A stretch of DNA of 64,000 nt, from the NCBI RefSeq assembly GCF_019218745.1, contig NZ_JAHUXA010000007.1, positions 1-64,000 on the forward strand, read 5' to 3'. Every line of letters starts with the position of its first letter. Within the stretch, counting starts at the first letter, position 1. This DNA is from Enterobacter sp. ENT03. Its GTDB lineage: Bacteria; Pseudomonadota; Gammaproteobacteria; Enterobacterales; Enterobacteriaceae. Below the pieces are notes generated by a model. The model saw nothing but the letters and a program-made list of their open reading frames with translations. It was not told the origin of the DNA and searched no databases. The position numbers and the translations under genes were made by a program. Of the stretch, positions 34,294 through 44,175 are shown in pieces.

Positions 34294-35514
34294 ATGTTTA
34301 AGTCTTTTTTCCCAAAGCCGGGACCGTTCTTTTTATCGGCATTTATTTGGGCCATGATCGCCGTTATTTTCTGGCAGGCAGGCGGGGGGGCCTGGCTGAC
34401 ACATCTGGCCGGTGCGTCTGATGATGTACCCATCAGCGCCGCGCGCTTCTGGTCGGGCAGCTATCTGGTTTTCTATGCTTACTACGCCTTATGCGTGGGG
34501 ATTTTTGCGTTGTTCTGGTTCAAGGTTGCGCCGCATCGCTGGCAAAACTGGTCAATTCTGGGCACTGCGCTGATCATCTTTGTAACCTGGTTTATGGTAC
34601 AGGTGAGCGTGGCGATCAACGCCTGGTACGCGCCGTTTTACGACCTGATCCAGAATGCGCTCAGCGCGCCTCATAAAGTCACGCTCAGCCAGTTTTATCA
34701 GGGGATCGGCGTCTTCCTTGGTATTGCCTTGATTGCGGTGCTGGTGGCGGTAATGAATAACTTCTTTGTCAGCCACTACGTATTCCGCTGGCGCACGGCG
34801 ATGAACGAATATTACATGGCCCACTGGCAGCGCTTACGCCATATCGAAGGTGCTGCGCAGCGTGTGCAGGAAGACACCATGCGCTTCTCTTCAACGCTGG
34901 AAGACATGGGCGTCAGTTTCCTGAACGCCGTCATGAAGCTGATTGCGTTCCTGCCGATTCTGGTGACCCTGTCGGCGCATGTACCAGAGCTGCCCATTGT
35001 CGGGCATATTCCCTATGGTCTGGTAGTGGCGGCGATTGTCTGGTCGCTGATGGGAACGGGTATGCTCGCCGTGGTCGGTATTAAGCTGCCGGGTCTGGAG
35101 TTTAAAAACCAGCGCGTGGAAGCAGCCTACCGTAAAGAGCTGGTCTATGGTGAAGACGATCCAGAACGCGCCGATCCGCCTACGGTACGTGAGCTGTTTG
35201 CCGCGGTACGCCGTAACTATTTCCGCCTCTACTTCCACTATATGTACTTCAATATCGCGCGTATTTTTTACCTGCAGGTCGATAACGTTTTCGGCCTTTT
35301 CCTGCTGTTCCCGTCGATTGTTGCCGGTACGATCACGCTCGGTCTGATGACCCAGATCACCAACGTGTTTGACCAGGTACGCAGCTCCTTCCAGTATCTG
35401 ATCAACTCCTGGACAACGCTGGTAGAGCTGATGTCGATCTACAAACGTCTGCGTGCGTTCGAACAAACCCTCAATAACGAGGAAACGGCAGACGTGACCA
35501 CCACGCTGAGCTGA
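34294..35514 (+). CDS. sbmA: Peptide antibiotic transporter SbmA
   Basis: The 406-residue inner-membrane dimeric transporter takes up microcins B17 and J25, bleomycin and proline-rich antimicrobial peptides using the proton gradient. It matches E. coli SbmA over its full length ([72 protein letters not shown]). It has ABC-transporter-like membrane domains but no nucleotide-binding domain. yaiW starts 14 bases after its stop, forming the sbmA-yaiW operon. Confidence 0.97.
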   Translation: MFKSFFPKPGPFFLSAFIWAMIAVIFWQAGGGAWLTHLAGASDDVPISAARFWSGSYLVFYAYYALCVGIFALFWFKVAPHRWQNWSILGTALIIFVTWFMVQVSVAINAWYAPFYDLIQNALSAPHKVTLSQFYQGIGVFLGIALIAVLVAVMNNFFVSHYVFRWRTAMNEYYMAHWQRLRHIEGAAQRVQEDTMRFSSTLEDMGVSFLNAVMKLIAFLPILVTLSAHVPELPIVGHIPYGLVVAAIVWSLMGTGMLAVVGIKLPGLEFKNQRVEAAYRKELVYGEDDPERADPPTVRELFAAVRRNYFRLYFHYMYFNIARIFYLQVDNVFGLFLLFPSIVAGTITLGLMTQITNVFDQVRSSFQYLINSWTTLVELMSIYKRLRAFEQTLNNEETADVTTTLS

Positions 35515-35528
35515 TACAGGGAAAGGTT

Positions 35529-36623
35529 ATGTCTTTTATCGCACCACGTTTTATCCCGGTTCTGGCCGGGCTTATCCTTGCCGGGTGTAGCACTGAGCGT
35601 GCGGCACCGCTGAAAGAAGGCGAGAAGCCGGTTGATGTGGCAAGCGTGGTGCGGGCGAAAATGCCCGCCAGCGTGAAAGATCGTGATGCCTGGGCGAAAG
35701 ATCTGGCGACCACCTTTGAGAGCCAGTCGCTGGCACCGACGCTGGAAAATATCTGTTCGGTGCTGGCGGTGGCGCAGCAGGAATCCAATTATCAGGCCGA
35801 TCCCCCGGTGCCAGGCCTGAGTAAAATCGCCTGGCAAGAGATCGACAAACGCGCAGCCCGGTTACACATCCCGCAGTTTGTGGTGCACACGGCGCTGAAA
35901 ATCAACTCGACGACAGGCAAAAGCTACAGCGAGCGGCTGGATAATGTGAAAACAGAGAAACAGCTCAGCGCCATTTTCGACGATCTTATCGATCGCGTCC
36001 CGCTAGGGCAGACACTGTTTGGCTCGCTGAACCCGGTACACACGGGCGGACCAATGCAGGTCAGCATCGATTTTGCCGAAAAGCATACCAGCGGTTATCC
36101 GTGGAAGATGGACGGCTCCGTGCGTCAGGAAGTCTTTTCCCGTCGTGGCGGCCTGTGGTTCGGGACTTATCATCTGCTTAACTATCCGGCTAACTACTCC
36201 GCGCCGCTGTACCGTTTCGCTGACTTTAATGCCGGATGGTATGCCAGCCGTAATGCCGCATTCCAGAATGCGGTTAGCAAAGCCAGCGGCGTTAAGCTGG
36301 CGCTGGATGGCGATCTGATCCGTTACGATACCCGCGAACCGGGCAAGACCGAGCTGGCGGTGCGTAAACTGGCGGGAAAACTTGATATGAGCGAGCGTGA
36401 AATTCGTCAGCAGCTGGAGAAGGGCGACAGTCTGGCGTTTGAGAAGACGGCGCTGTATCGCGAGGTGTACCGTTTAGCAGAACAGAAAAGCGGGAAGGCG
36501 CAGCCAAAAGAGATGTTACCGGGCATTCAGCTGGAAAGCCCGAAAATCACCCGCAATCTGACGACCGCCTGGTTCGCCAAACGCGTGGACGATCGTCGGG
36601 CGCGCTGCATGGGACAACAGTAA
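35529..36623 (+). CDS. yaiW: Outer-membrane lipoprotein YaiW
   Basis: The 364-residue protein has a lipoprotein signal peptide with lipobox LAGC (Cys at ~residue 19). The mature part is DUF1615, with KVGGPMQVS-like segment VHTGGPMQVSIDFAEKH and SYQADPPVPGLSKIAW earlier. In E. coli YaiW is a surface-exposed lipoprotein that aids uptake of proline-rich peptides via SbmA. It is co-transcribed with sbmA and converges with yaiY. Confidence 0.94.
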   Translation: MSFIAPRFIPVLAGLILAGCSTERAAPLKEGEKPVDVASVVRAKMPASVKDRDAWAKDLATTFESQSLAPTLENICSVLAVAQQESNYQADPPVPGLSKIAWQEIDKRAARLHIPQFVVHTALKINSTTGKSYSERLDNVKTEKQLSAIFDDLIDRVPLGQTLFGSLNPVHTGGPMQVSIDFAEKHTSGYPWKMDGSVRQEVFSRRGGLWFGTYHLLNYPANYSAPLYRFADFNAGWYASRNAAFQNAVSKASGVKLALDGDLIRYDTREPGKTELAVRKLAGKLDMSEREIRQQLEKGDSLAFEKTALYREVYRLAEQKSGKAQPKEMLPGIQLESPKITRNLTTAWFAKRVDDRRARCMGQQ

Positions 36624-36632
36624 AACGCTGAC

Positions 36633-36941
36633 TTAATCGTAACGCCGTAAGCGCAGCAACAGGGCAATAACGCCGAGAATGGCGCTACCGATGAGGAAGG
36701 GGACCAGACCGAATATCGTCCCCACGCCCAGCCCCATTTCGACATGCGGCCGATTGACATCCTGCATCTGCATCAGATGTTCAAACACGCCGGGCGCATG
36801 CACCAGCAAGTTTAACAATTGCGCACCGGTCCAGAAGCAGAGCAGCACAAATACGGCATACGCAATGTTACCTGGGGTGGAGGCGTCACGCTTTTTTCCT
36901 TTCCGATCCGAAAAGGGTTTCGACAAAGTAAAGTCTGCCAT
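36633..36941 (-). CDS. yaiY: Inner-membrane protein YaiY (DUF2755)
   Basis: The 102-residue protein matches E. coli YaiY in length and pattern: a polar N-terminus ([10 protein letters not shown]), two membrane spans ([20 protein letters not shown] and [20 protein letters not shown]) and a basic C-terminus. Function is not known. It is divergent from yaiZ. Confidence 0.92.
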   Translation of the reverse strand: MADFTLSKPFSDRKGKKRDASTPGNIAYAVFVLLCFWTGAQLLNLLVHAPGVFEHLMQMQDVNRPHVEMGLGVGTIFGLVPFLIGSAILGVIALLLRLRRYD

Positions 36942-37196
36942 ATCGACCTCCGCTACTCATGATGAACGTCGGCTAAAAGCCGGTGATACTGATGTTATTT
37001 TGACAGGACAGAGTGATTGTCAATATCAGATTGGTGACAATTTGCACCGTAACGCAGCGGAGAATAATCAAATTATGGTGGCACTCACATTTTTGTTACA
37101 TATATAATTTCTCATTAACATTTAAGAATTTCCGCATGCCGCACAGACGTCAAGGCGCAAATATGCGAGGATATTTTTTTAGATTGCGGAGCTGTT

Positions 37197-37421
37197 ATGA
37201 AACTGCCTGAGAAAATTCGCCGTGACTGGCATTATTACGCCTTTGCCATTGGTCTGATCTTTATTCTTAACGGCGTGGTAGGACTACTGGGATTTGAAGC
37301 GCAGGGCTGGCAGACGTATGCCGTCGGGCTGGTGACCTGGGTGATCAGCTTCTGGCTGGCTGGATTGATTATTCGCCGCCGCCCCGCAGAAGACGACACA
37401 GCGGCGAAAACGCCGGATTAA
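37197..37421 (+). CDS. yaiZ: Small inner-membrane protein YaiZ (DUF2754)
   Basis: This 74-residue protein has two hydrophobic segments ([21 protein letters not shown] and [19 protein letters not shown]) and a charged tail, as in E. coli YaiZ. Function is unknown. Its stop codon overlaps that of the convergent ddlA gene by two bases. Confidence 0.92.
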   Translation: MKLPEKIRRDWHYYAFAIGLIFILNGVVGLLGFEAQGWQTYAVGLVTWVISFWLAGLIIRRRPAEDDTAAKTPD

Positions 37422-38515
37422 TTCATGGTGCTTTTTAGTGCGCTGTCGGCCTGATGGCGCGCTAACGCCAGGTCAATCAGGCGGCTAATCAGCTCGGTAT
37501 AACTGATGCCGCTCGCCTGCCAGAGCTTGGGATACATACTGATATTGGTGAATCCCGGTAGCGTATTGATTTCGTTAATAATCACTTCATTTTCTGGCGT
37601 CAGAAACACGTCCACGCGCGCCATGCCCGCGCAGCCCAGCGTCTGATACGCCTGAACCGCAATCTGACGGATCGCGTCATTCACCGCCGGATCAATCTCC
37701 GCCGGAACCACCACGCGTGCGCCGTTATCATCAATGTATTTGGTGTCGTAAGCGTAAAATTCGCTGTTGAGCACGATCTCGCCGCAGGTGCTGGCTTCAG
37801 GTTCGTCGTTACCCAACACCGCACATTCGATTTCGCGGCCGACAATGCCTTTTTCCACCACCACTTTATGATCGAACTCGAAAGCCAGGCGTACCGCCGC
37901 GTCGTATTGTGCTTCGGTGGTCACTTTACTGACGCCAACCGACGATCCCTGATTCGCCGGTTTTACAAACAGCGGCAGGCCGAGCGTCGTTTTAACATCA
38001 CTGAAGGCGTACTTTTTGCGATTCGCCCGGGTCAGCGTGATAAACGGCGCGATATTCAGCCCGGCATCGCGCAGCAGTCGCTTGGTGACGTCTTTATCCA
38101 TACAGGCGGCGGAGCCGAGCACGTCTGAGCCGACAAACGGCAAGTTCGCCATGCGCAGCATACCCTGGAGTGAACCGTCTTCTCCCAGCGTGCCGTGCAC
38201 AATCGGGAAAATCACGTCAATGTGCGGCAGCGGCGCGCCATTATCGGCATTGATCAGCGGCTGTTCGGCCTGGCCTGGGATCTGCGCCAGGCGCGTTTCG
38301 GAAGGATTGAGCGCAATACGCGCCGGATCGCTGGCGTTCAGCAGGTAATTATTTGCATCATTGACGTGCCACTGTCCCTGCTTATCAATGCCCAGCAGCA
38401 CCACTTCGAAGCGGTCTTTATCCATTGCTTCCACAATGTTTTTCGCCGACTGCAACGACACTTCATGCTCTGCCGACTTACCGCCAAACACCACGCCTAC
38501 CCGCAACTTCTTCAT
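37418..38515 (-). CDS. ddlA: D-alanine--D-alanine ligase A
   Basis: The 365-residue ATP-grasp ligase makes D-Ala-D-Ala for peptidoglycan. Typical motifs are [16 protein letters not shown] at the start, [25 protein letters not shown], and the C-terminal [21 protein letters not shown]. It is nearly collinear with E. coli DdlA. ATG 38515 fits the family; a further in-frame ATG at 38527 exists upstream. A paralogue (ddlB) is normally found in the division cluster elsewhere. Confidence 0.96.
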   Translation of the reverse strand: MKKLRVGVVFGGKSAEHEVSLQSAKNIVEAMDKDRFEVVLLGIDKQGQWHVNDANNYLLNASDPARIALNPSETRLAQIPGQAEQPLINADNGAPLPHIDVIFPIVHGTLGEDGSLQGMLRMANLPFVGSDVLGSAACMDKDVTKRLLRDAGLNIAPFITLTRANRKKYAFSDVKTTLGLPLFVKPANQGSSVGVSKVTTEAQYDAAVRLAFEFDHKVVVEKGIVGREIECAVLGNDEPEASTCGEIVLNSEFYAYDTKYIDDNGARVVVPAEIDPAVNDAIRQIAVQAYQTLGCAGMARVDVFLTPENEVIINEINTLPGFTNISMYPKLWQASGISYTELISRLIDLALARHQADSALKSTMN

Positions 38516-38621
38516 CACTACATCCACTCATTAACGTCATGAAAGTCCCTACCTTACCACGTCAAATCGGCGGATTCCCGGCCTTCTGATATAATGTTTT
38601 TTCAGCCTGAAAGGAGAACGC

Positions 38622-39305
38622 GTGAAAGGAAAAAGCCTGATTGTGATCGCGGTTCTTTTGGGAGCGGGCGTGATGGGATACCGCCATCTTCCCCCCTGGT
38701 ACAACCCGTTTACCCCACTGCGCTTAAGCGATCCGCCCGGCGTAATTACCCAGTTCAAGCTGCGCCGCCTGCCGCCTGAACAGTGCGCCGCGTTGCTGGC
38801 GGAGGCGAATCAGCAGGGGCTTATCACCACGCAGTCAGTGACCAACAGCACCGGTACTTGCCCGCTGACCAATGCGGTGCGGGTGCGTGATTTTGGCCCG
38901 GTTAAGCTCAGCAGCAGTTTTCTCGCCTCATGCCCGCTGGCGTTAAGCTCGGCGCTGTTTGTCGATCAACAGGCGCGGCCCCTGACGCGGCAGTTTATGA
39001 ACAGTGCGCTGGTGCGCATCGATCATTTCGGCAGCTATGCCTGTCGTAATATTTATCACCGTGAGAACGCACGCCTGAGCGAACATGCCACGGCGGATGC
39101 GCTGGACATCAGCGGGTTTCGTCTCGCCTCCGGCCAGCAGGTCAGCGTGCTGCGCGGCTGGAAGCTGGACAACACCCAGCCCTGGCTGAAAGCGATGCTC
39201 AGCGCCAGCTGCGACTATTACGGCAACGGGCTGGGACCGGAGTACAATGCGGCCCATGCGAATCATTTTCACCTTGGCATGCGTGGCTACGGCCTGTGCC
39301 GCTAA
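38622..39305 (+). CDS. Extensin-like C-terminal-domain protein
   Basis: The 227-residue protein begins with a GTG after a strong AAGGAG, and has an uncleaved N-terminal hydrophobic segment (SLIVIAVLLGAGVMG), placing the rest in the periplasm. The extensin-like C domain (~55-225) is related to the LAS/M15 (VanY) fold: CPLTNAVRVRDFG, then LSEHATADALDISGF and HANHFHLGM supply the usual His/Asp metal positions. A role in peptidoglycan trimming is plausible but unproven. It is divergent from ddlA, a peptidoglycan precursor gene, and precedes an MFS gene by 31 bases. Confidence 0.82.
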   Translation: MKGKSLIVIAVLLGAGVMGYRHLPPWYNPFTPLRLSDPPGVITQFKLRRLPPEQCAALLAEANQQGLITTQSVTNSTGTCPLTNAVRVRDFGPVKLSSSFLASCPLALSSALFVDQQARPLTRQFMNSALVRIDHFGSYACRNIYHRENARLSEHATADALDISGFRLASGQQVSVLRGWKLDNTQPWLKAMLSASCDYYGNGLGPEYNAAHANHFHLGMRGYGLCR

Positions 39306-39336
39306 TGGGTGATCCACTCAAGAATGACAACCTGTT

Positions 39337-40545
39337 ATGGAAGCCTGGAAAGTAAACCTTATCTCCGTCTGGTTCGGCTGTTTTTTCACCGGGCTGGCGA
39401 TCAGTCAAATCCTGCCGTTCCTGCCGCTGTATGTGGCGCAGCTCGGCGTCAGCTCCCATGAAGCGCTGTCGATGTGGTCGGGGCTAACCTTCAGCATTAC
39501 CTTTCTGGTGTCGGCGATTGTCTCGCCAATGTGGGGCAGCCTCGCGGATCGCAAAGGGCGCAAGCTGATGCTGCTGCGCGCTTCGTTGGGCATGGCCATC
39601 GCCATTCTGTTGCAGGCCTTTGCCACCAATGTCTGGCAGTTACTGCTGCTGCGCGGCGTGATGGGGCTGACCTCCGGCTATATTCCGAACGCCATGGCGC
39701 TGGTCGCCTCCCAGGTGCCTCGCGAGCGCAGCGGCTGGGCGCTCAGCACGCTCTCCACCGCACAAATCAGCGGCGTGATCGGCGGTCCGCTAATGGGCGG
39801 CTTTCTGGCGGATCACGTCGGCCTGCGCGCGGTATTTATCATCACCGCCATCCTGCTGATGGTGAGTTTTCTGGTCACGCTGTTCCTGATCAAAGAGGGC
39901 GTGCGGCCAAAAATCAGCAAAGCCCAGCGTCTGTCCGGTAAAGCGGTATTTGCCTCGTTACCCTATCCACGGCTGGTGATCAGCCTGTTTGTCACCACCA
40001 TGGTGATCCAGTTATGTAACGGATCGGTAGGGCCAATCCTGGCGCTGTTTATTCAGTCACTGTCGCCGGATACCGCCAACATTGCGTTTCTCAGCGGCAT
40101 GATCGCCGCGATCCCCGGCGTCTCGGCGCTGATCTCCGCCCCCCGGCTCGGTAAGCTTGGGGATCGCATCGGCACGGCGCGCATTCTGATGGCCACGCTG
40201 GTCTGCGCCGTCGGGCTGTTCTTTGCCATGTCCTTTGTCACCTCGCCGTTGCAACTCGGTGTACTGCGCTTCCTGCTCGGCTTTGCAGATGGTGCCATGA
40301 TGCCGGCGGTGCAGACGCTGCTGCTTAAATACTCCAGCGACCAGGTTACCGGGCGTATCTTTGGTTACAACCAGTCGTTTATGTATCTGGGCAATGTCGT
40401 CGGGCCGCTGATGGGGGCGACGGTATCGGCTATGGCCGGATTCCGCTGGGTGTTTGTGGCCACCGCCGTGGTGGTATTGCTCAACGTCTGGCAGCTGGCG
40501 GTGGAGCTAAGACGCACCCGCCGCCGCATTGACGCAAATAAGTAA
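39337..40545 (+). CDS. MdtG-like MFS multidrug efflux protein
   Basis: The 402-residue 12-span antiporter follows the DHA1 pattern. The motif A segment [19 protein letters not shown] lies after helix 2, and a second-half copy reads [13 protein letters not shown]. Motif-C-like [12 protein letters not shown] is in helix 5. It resembles E. coli MdtG throughout, but its position between ddlA and iraP is not that of mdtG, so it is a paralogue. The ribosome site is weak. It may be co-transcribed with the extensin-like gene. Confidence 0.87.
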   Translation: MEAWKVNLISVWFGCFFTGLAISQILPFLPLYVAQLGVSSHEALSMWSGLTFSITFLVSAIVSPMWGSLADRKGRKLMLLRASLGMAIAILLQAFATNVWQLLLLRGVMGLTSGYIPNAMALVASQVPRERSGWALSTLSTAQISGVIGGPLMGGFLADHVGLRAVFIITAILLMVSFLVTLFLIKEGVRPKISKAQRLSGKAVFASLPYPRLVISLFVTTMVIQLCNGSVGPILALFIQSLSPDTANIAFLSGMIAAIPGVSALISAPRLGKLGDRIGTARILMATLVCAVGLFFAMSFVTSPLQLGVLRFLLGFADGAMMPAVQTLLLKYSSDQVTGRIFGYNQSFMYLGNVVGPLMGATVSAMAGFRWVFVATAVVVLLNVWQLAVELRRTRRRIDANK

Positions 40546-40766
40546 GCCAGATTGAACTACTATTAACCGGGGCTTAATGCCCCCGCTAGCGCGTTGTTTT
40601 AGCAGCCTTGTTGAGCGCGTTTTTTCTCTATTTTTCGGCGAAAGCGTGATGAATATTGCGCGGTTATAAAAAGAATTAATGCGATCTAAAAATAATACTT
40701 TTAGCTACTTTGCAATTCTCAAATCTGGTGCTAACGTCAGCGAAAACTACATAAGGAAATACCGTT

Positions 40767-41027
40767 ATGAAAAACCTCATCGCAGAGTTATTGGTAAAGC
40801 TTGCTGAAAAGGAAGAAGAGTCCAAAGAGTTGGTCGCGCAAGTAGAGGCGCTGGAGATCGTGGTGACGGCGCTGCTTCGCCATATGGCGACACCGGAACA
40901 AAACGCCCTGATCCAAAGTATCGAAGGTGCGCTGGAGGCCGCCAGCCCGGACGCCGGAGTGTCGGAAGAGGACTCGGAATTGCTGCAGCAATACGTAAAG
41001 AAGCTTTTGAGGCATCCCCGCAGTTAA
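40767..41027 (+). CDS. iraP: RssB anti-adaptor IraP
   Basis: The 86-residue coiled-coil protein matches E. coli IraP ([25 protein letters not shown] ... [12 protein letters not shown]). IraP binds the adaptor RssB and prevents delivery of RpoS to ClpXP, stabilising sigma-S under phosphate (via ppGpp) and low-Mg (PhoP) stress. AAGGAA precedes the ATG. I could not identify a clear PhoP box upstream. The phoA Pho box begins 17 bases after its stop. Confidence 0.95.
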   Translation: MKNLIAELLVKLAEKEEESKELVAQVEALEIVVTALLRHMATPEQNALIQSIEGALEAASPDAGVSEEDSELLQQYVKKLLRHPRS

Positions 41028-41043
41028 GTCACTGAAAAAACGA

Positions 41044-41077
41044 TTGTCACATCGTTGTCACAGGGGATGCCTATATT
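41044..41077 (+). promoter_or_regulatory. phoA promoter: Pho box and -10
   Basis: TTGTCACATCGTTGTCAC (41044-41061) is two identical TTGTCAC PhoB half-sites separated by four bases. TATATT at 41072-41077, ten bases downstream, serves as the -10. This is the standard arrangement for PhoB-activated promoters. Confidence 0.9.
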
Positions 41078-41130
41078 CGCTCTGTTTATTCCTTTTATAC
41101 CTTTGCGTATTTATACATGGAGATAACAGA

Positions 41131-42546
41131 GTGAAACAAAGCGCCATTTTCATCGCCTTATTCCCGCTGATGTTTACCCCGGTCATTCACGCGGAAACGT
41201 CGTCCACTACGGTACTCGATAATCGTGCAGCCCAGGGTGATATTACCACTCAGGGCGGCGCACGCCGTTTATCTGCCGATCAGACGGCGGCTATTCGCGA
41301 TTCGCTGAATGACAAACCCGCCAAAAATATTATTTTGTTGATTGGCGATGGCATGGGTGACTCTGAAATTACCGCAGCACGGAATTATGCCGAAGGGGCA
41401 GGCGGATTTTTTAAAGGGATCGACGCGCTGCCGCTGACCGGCCAGTACACGCACTATTCGCTGGATAAAAAAACCGGTAAGCCGGATTACGTGACCGACT
41501 CCGCGGCCTCCGCTACGGCCTGGTCCACCGGCGTGAAATCTTATAACGGCGCGCTGGGGGTGGATATTCACGAAAAAGATCACCAGACCATCCTTGAACT
41601 CGCCAAAGCTGCGGGTTATGCCACCGGTAACGTCTCGACCGCAGAATTGCAGGACGCCACGCCCGCTGCGCTGGTATCCCATGTCATCTCCCGTAAGTGC
41701 TATGGCCCGAGCGTCACCACTGTCACCTGCGCGCTGAACGCGCTGGAAAAAGGCGGTAAAGGCTCGATTACTGAGCAGCTGCTGAACGCCCGCCCGGATG
41801 TCACCCTGGGCGGTGGCGCGAAAACCTTCGCGGAAACCGCCACGGCCGGAGAGTGGCAGGGGAAAACCCTGCGCGAGCAGGCGCAGATGCGCGGTTACCA
41901 GATGGTGAGCGATGCCAGCGGGCTGGCCGCGATCACCGATGCCAGCCAGGATAAACCGCTGCTGGGGCTGTTCTCGGAAGGCAATATGCCGGTGCGCTGG
42001 GAAGGGCCGAAAGCCAGCTATCACGGTAATCTGGATAAGCCTGCCGTCACCTGTACGCCAAACCCGAAACGCACCGACAGCATACCGACGCTGGCTGCAA
42101 TGACTGATAAAGCTATCGAACTGCTGAGCAAAAACCCGAAAGGCTTCTTCCTGCAGGTTGAAGGCGCGTCCATTGATAAACAGGATCACGCGGCCAACCC
42201 GTGCGGTCAGATCGGTGAAACCGTGGATCTGGACGAAGCCGTGCAGAAAGCGCTGGCCTTCGCGAAGAAAGACGGCAACACGCTGGTGATCGTGACGGCT
42301 GACCATGCTCACGCCAGCCAGATCATTGCCCCGGACAGCAAAGCCCCCGGTCTGAGCCAGATACTGACCACCAAAGACGGCGCTGTCATGGCGATGACCT
42401 ATGGCAACTCGGAAGAAGAGTCGATGGAGCATACCGGCGCGCAGCTACGTATCGCCGCTTACGGCCCCCATGCCGCAAACGTCGTGGGACTGACCGATCA
42501 GACGGACCTGTTCTTCACCATGAAAAACGCCCTCGGCCTGAAGTAA
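41131..42546 (+). CDS. phoA: Alkaline phosphatase
   Basis: The 471-residue periplasmic zinc/magnesium enzyme releases phosphate from monoesters during starvation. A signal peptide ends near VIHA-ET. The catalytic serine is in [14 protein letters not shown], metal ligands in [30 protein letters not shown] and [11 protein letters not shown]. Length equals E. coli PhoA, and, as there, translation starts at GTG (41131) after TGGAGA. Upstream in-frame codons from 41044 overlap the Pho box and are not used. Confidence 0.98.
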   Translation: MKQSAIFIALFPLMFTPVIHAETSSTTVLDNRAAQGDITTQGGARRLSADQTAAIRDSLNDKPAKNIILLIGDGMGDSEITAARNYAEGAGGFFKGIDALPLTGQYTHYSLDKKTGKPDYVTDSAASATAWSTGVKSYNGALGVDIHEKDHQTILELAKAAGYATGNVSTAELQDATPAALVSHVISRKCYGPSVTTVTCALNALEKGGKGSITEQLLNARPDVTLGGGAKTFAETATAGEWQGKTLREQAQMRGYQMVSDASGLAAITDASQDKPLLGLFSEGNMPVRWEGPKASYHGNLDKPAVTCTPNPKRTDSIPTLAAMTDKAIELLSKNPKGFFLQVEGASIDKQDHAANPCGQIGETVDLDEAVQKALAFAKKDGNTLVIVTADHAHASQIIAPDSKAPGLSQILTTKDGAVMAMTYGNSEEESMEHTGAQLRIAAYGPHAANVVGLTDQTDLFFTMKNALGLK

Positions 42547-42556
42547 ACCCCTTCTG

Positions 42557-42598
42557 CCACCCGATTGCGCAAATTTACGCCGTCGGGTGGTTTTTTTC
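42557..42598 (+). terminator. Terminator between phoA and psiF
   Basis: CCACCCGA and TCGGGTGG form a perfect 8-bp stem around an 18-base loop, followed by seven T. It lies between two genes usually treated as one operon, so psiF may depend on read-through. Confidence 0.82.
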
Positions 42599-42646
42599 CA
42601 GGAACGCACCATGCTTACAGGTACACTTGCCCTGAAGGATGGTGAT

Positions 42647-42961
42647 ATGAAAATAACATTCCTGGTTACCCTGCTATTTGGCATGCTGTTCGCGGTGGCG
42701 GTCAGCGCCGCTGAAAAAACACTCACCCCACAACAACAGCGTATGACGCTTTGCAATCAACAGGCCACGGCGCAAACGCTGAAAGGCGACGCGCGCAAAA
42801 CCTATATGAGTGATTGCCTGAAAAATACCAAAGTTGAACCGGGTCAGAAAAGCCTCTCGCCTCAGCAACAAAAAATGCGCGAATGTAACTCACAGGCGAC
42901 GCAACAATCCCTGAAAGGGGAAGATCGCAGTAAGTTTATGAGCGCCTGCCTGAAGAAATAG
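42647..42961 (+). CDS. psiF: Phosphate-starvation-inducible protein PsiF
   Basis: The 104-residue precursor has a signal peptide ending VSA-AE and two tandem psiF repeats: LTPQQQRMTLCNQQATAQTL and LSPQQQKMRECNSQATQQSL, each followed by KGDARKTYMSDCLK-like text with paired cysteines. Function is unknown. The start agrees with E. coli; a 20-codon extension is open but overlaps the phoA terminator region. Confidence 0.94.
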   Translation: MKITFLVTLLFGMLFAVAVSAAEKTLTPQQQRMTLCNQQATAQTLKGDARKTYMSDCLKNTKVEPGQKSLSPQQQKMRECNSQATQQSLKGEDRSKFMSACLKK

Positions 42962-43033
42962 AGCTGGTACGAACGGGTGATGCTGCGCGGCGGCTCACCC
43001 GAAATTTCATACTGACCGCTAAAAACCCCTGCC

Positions 43034-43072
43034 TATAATTTTTGGAAATGTTTCAGAATGTTCCCAAAAATT
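43034..43072 (+). promoter_or_regulatory. dgcC -10 element and palindrome over the start codon
   Basis: TATAAT at 43034-43039 lies 18 bases before the dgcC ATG. AATTTTTGG (43037-43045) and CCAAAAATT (43064-43072) are perfect 9-base inverted arms whose loop contains that ATG. It could be a protein-binding site (CsgD or other) or an RNA hairpin; which depends on where transcription starts. Confidence 0.5.
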
Positions 43073-44173
43073 ATGAATGATAATAATTTTTACACCTCTG
43101 CGCCGCCACGCCCCGACGGCGACAGTTTGCAGAGTCAGGACGATCAGTATCGCGCGGGGCAACAGTTTGTTCGCCGCGCAAAGATGCCGCGCGTTGCCGG
43201 TATCGGCGGCCTCTATTTTCCCCTGGCCGGCGTGATGGTAACGCAGTCTCTCGCCGGTGGCTGGTGGCTGGTGTTGCTCTGCTGGGCCTTCATCTGGCCG
43301 CACTTCGCCTGGCAACGCGCCGTGCGCGCCAGCGATCCGAAGCGTGCCGAACTCACTAACCTGAAAATCGATGCGATTTTTGCCGGAATATGGATCGCCA
43401 TTATCGGCGTTAACGTGATGCCCACCGCCGCGCTGGTGATGATGATCGGCGTGAACCTGATGGGCGCAGGCGGCCCGAAATTATGCGGACTTGGGATGGT
43501 GCTGCTGGTGGCGACCTGTCTGGGAACGCTGCAAATCACCGGGATCCGCGTAGTGCTGACCAGCACGCCACTGGAAGGATGGCTGTCGATCCCCTTTCTG
43601 ATGATCTACCCGATGCTGTTCGCGTGGGGAAGTTACAAAACGGCCAACCGACTGGCGGCGCAAAAACGGCGTTTGCAGGTGATGAGCACCCGCGATGGCA
43701 TGACCGGCGTCTACAACCGTCGCTACTGGGAGATCCTGCTGCGCAACGAATACGATAACTGCCGCCGTCATGAACTGACATCGACGGTGTTACTCATCGA
43801 TCTCGATCATTTCAAAACCATCAACGACACCTGCGGGCATGACGTGGGCGATGAAGCGATCATTGCACTGACGCATCATCTGCAAATGAGTCTGCGCGGG
43901 GGAGATGTGATTGGGCGATTTGGCGGCGATGAATTTGCGGTGATCATGACCGGCACCAGCGCCGAGAGCGCCGCTGCCGCCATGAGCCGCGTCCATGCGA
44001 GGCTGGCGACTTTCCGCCTGACCTGCGCACCGCACGTTACGCTGCATATCAGCGTCGGCGTTGCGCCCTTAACCGCCGATATGCTGCATTACCGCGAATG
44101 GCTGAAAGCCGCCGATGTGGCGCTTTACAAAGCCAAAAAAGCCGGACGTAATCGCACCGAAATCGCCGCCTGA
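43058..44173 (+). CDS. dgcC: Diguanylate cyclase DgcC (AdrA/YaiC)
   Basis: The 371-residue inner-membrane protein has an N-terminal MASE2 domain (~40-190) with about six membrane segments and a GGDEF domain (~205-365). The active site GGDEF is in RFGGDEFAVIM, preceded five residues upstream by the I-site RGGD. Under CsgD control in E. coli it supplies c-di-GMP that activates cellulose synthase. The length equals the E. coli protein. The MASE2 half is more divergent than the catalytic half. It converges with proC. Confidence 0.96.
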   Translation: MFPKIMNDNNFYTSAPPRPDGDSLQSQDDQYRAGQQFVRRAKMPRVAGIGGLYFPLAGVMVTQSLAGGWWLVLLCWAFIWPHFAWQRAVRASDPKRAELTNLKIDAIFAGIWIAIIGVNVMPTAALVMMIGVNLMGAGGPKLCGLGMVLLVATCLGTLQITGIRVVLTSTPLEGWLSIPFLMIYPMLFAWGSYKTANRLAAQKRRLQVMSTRDGMTGVYNRRYWEILLRNEYDNCRRHELTSTVLLIDLDHFKTINDTCGHDVGDEAIIALTHHLQMSLRGGDVIGRFGGDEFAVIMTGTSAESAAAAMSRVHARLATFRLTCAPHVTLHISVGVAPLTADMLHYREWLKAADVALYKAKKAGRNRTEIAA

Positions 44174-44175
44174 AC

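Noticed and set aside
40546..40766. PhoP box upstream of iraP
   Set aside because: Expected from E. coli, but no convincing pair of GTTTA-type half-sites at 11-base spacing could be found by eye.
41269..42432. A 387-codon open frame antisense to phoA
   Set aside because: phoA is unambiguous on the other strand; the antisense product has no family features.
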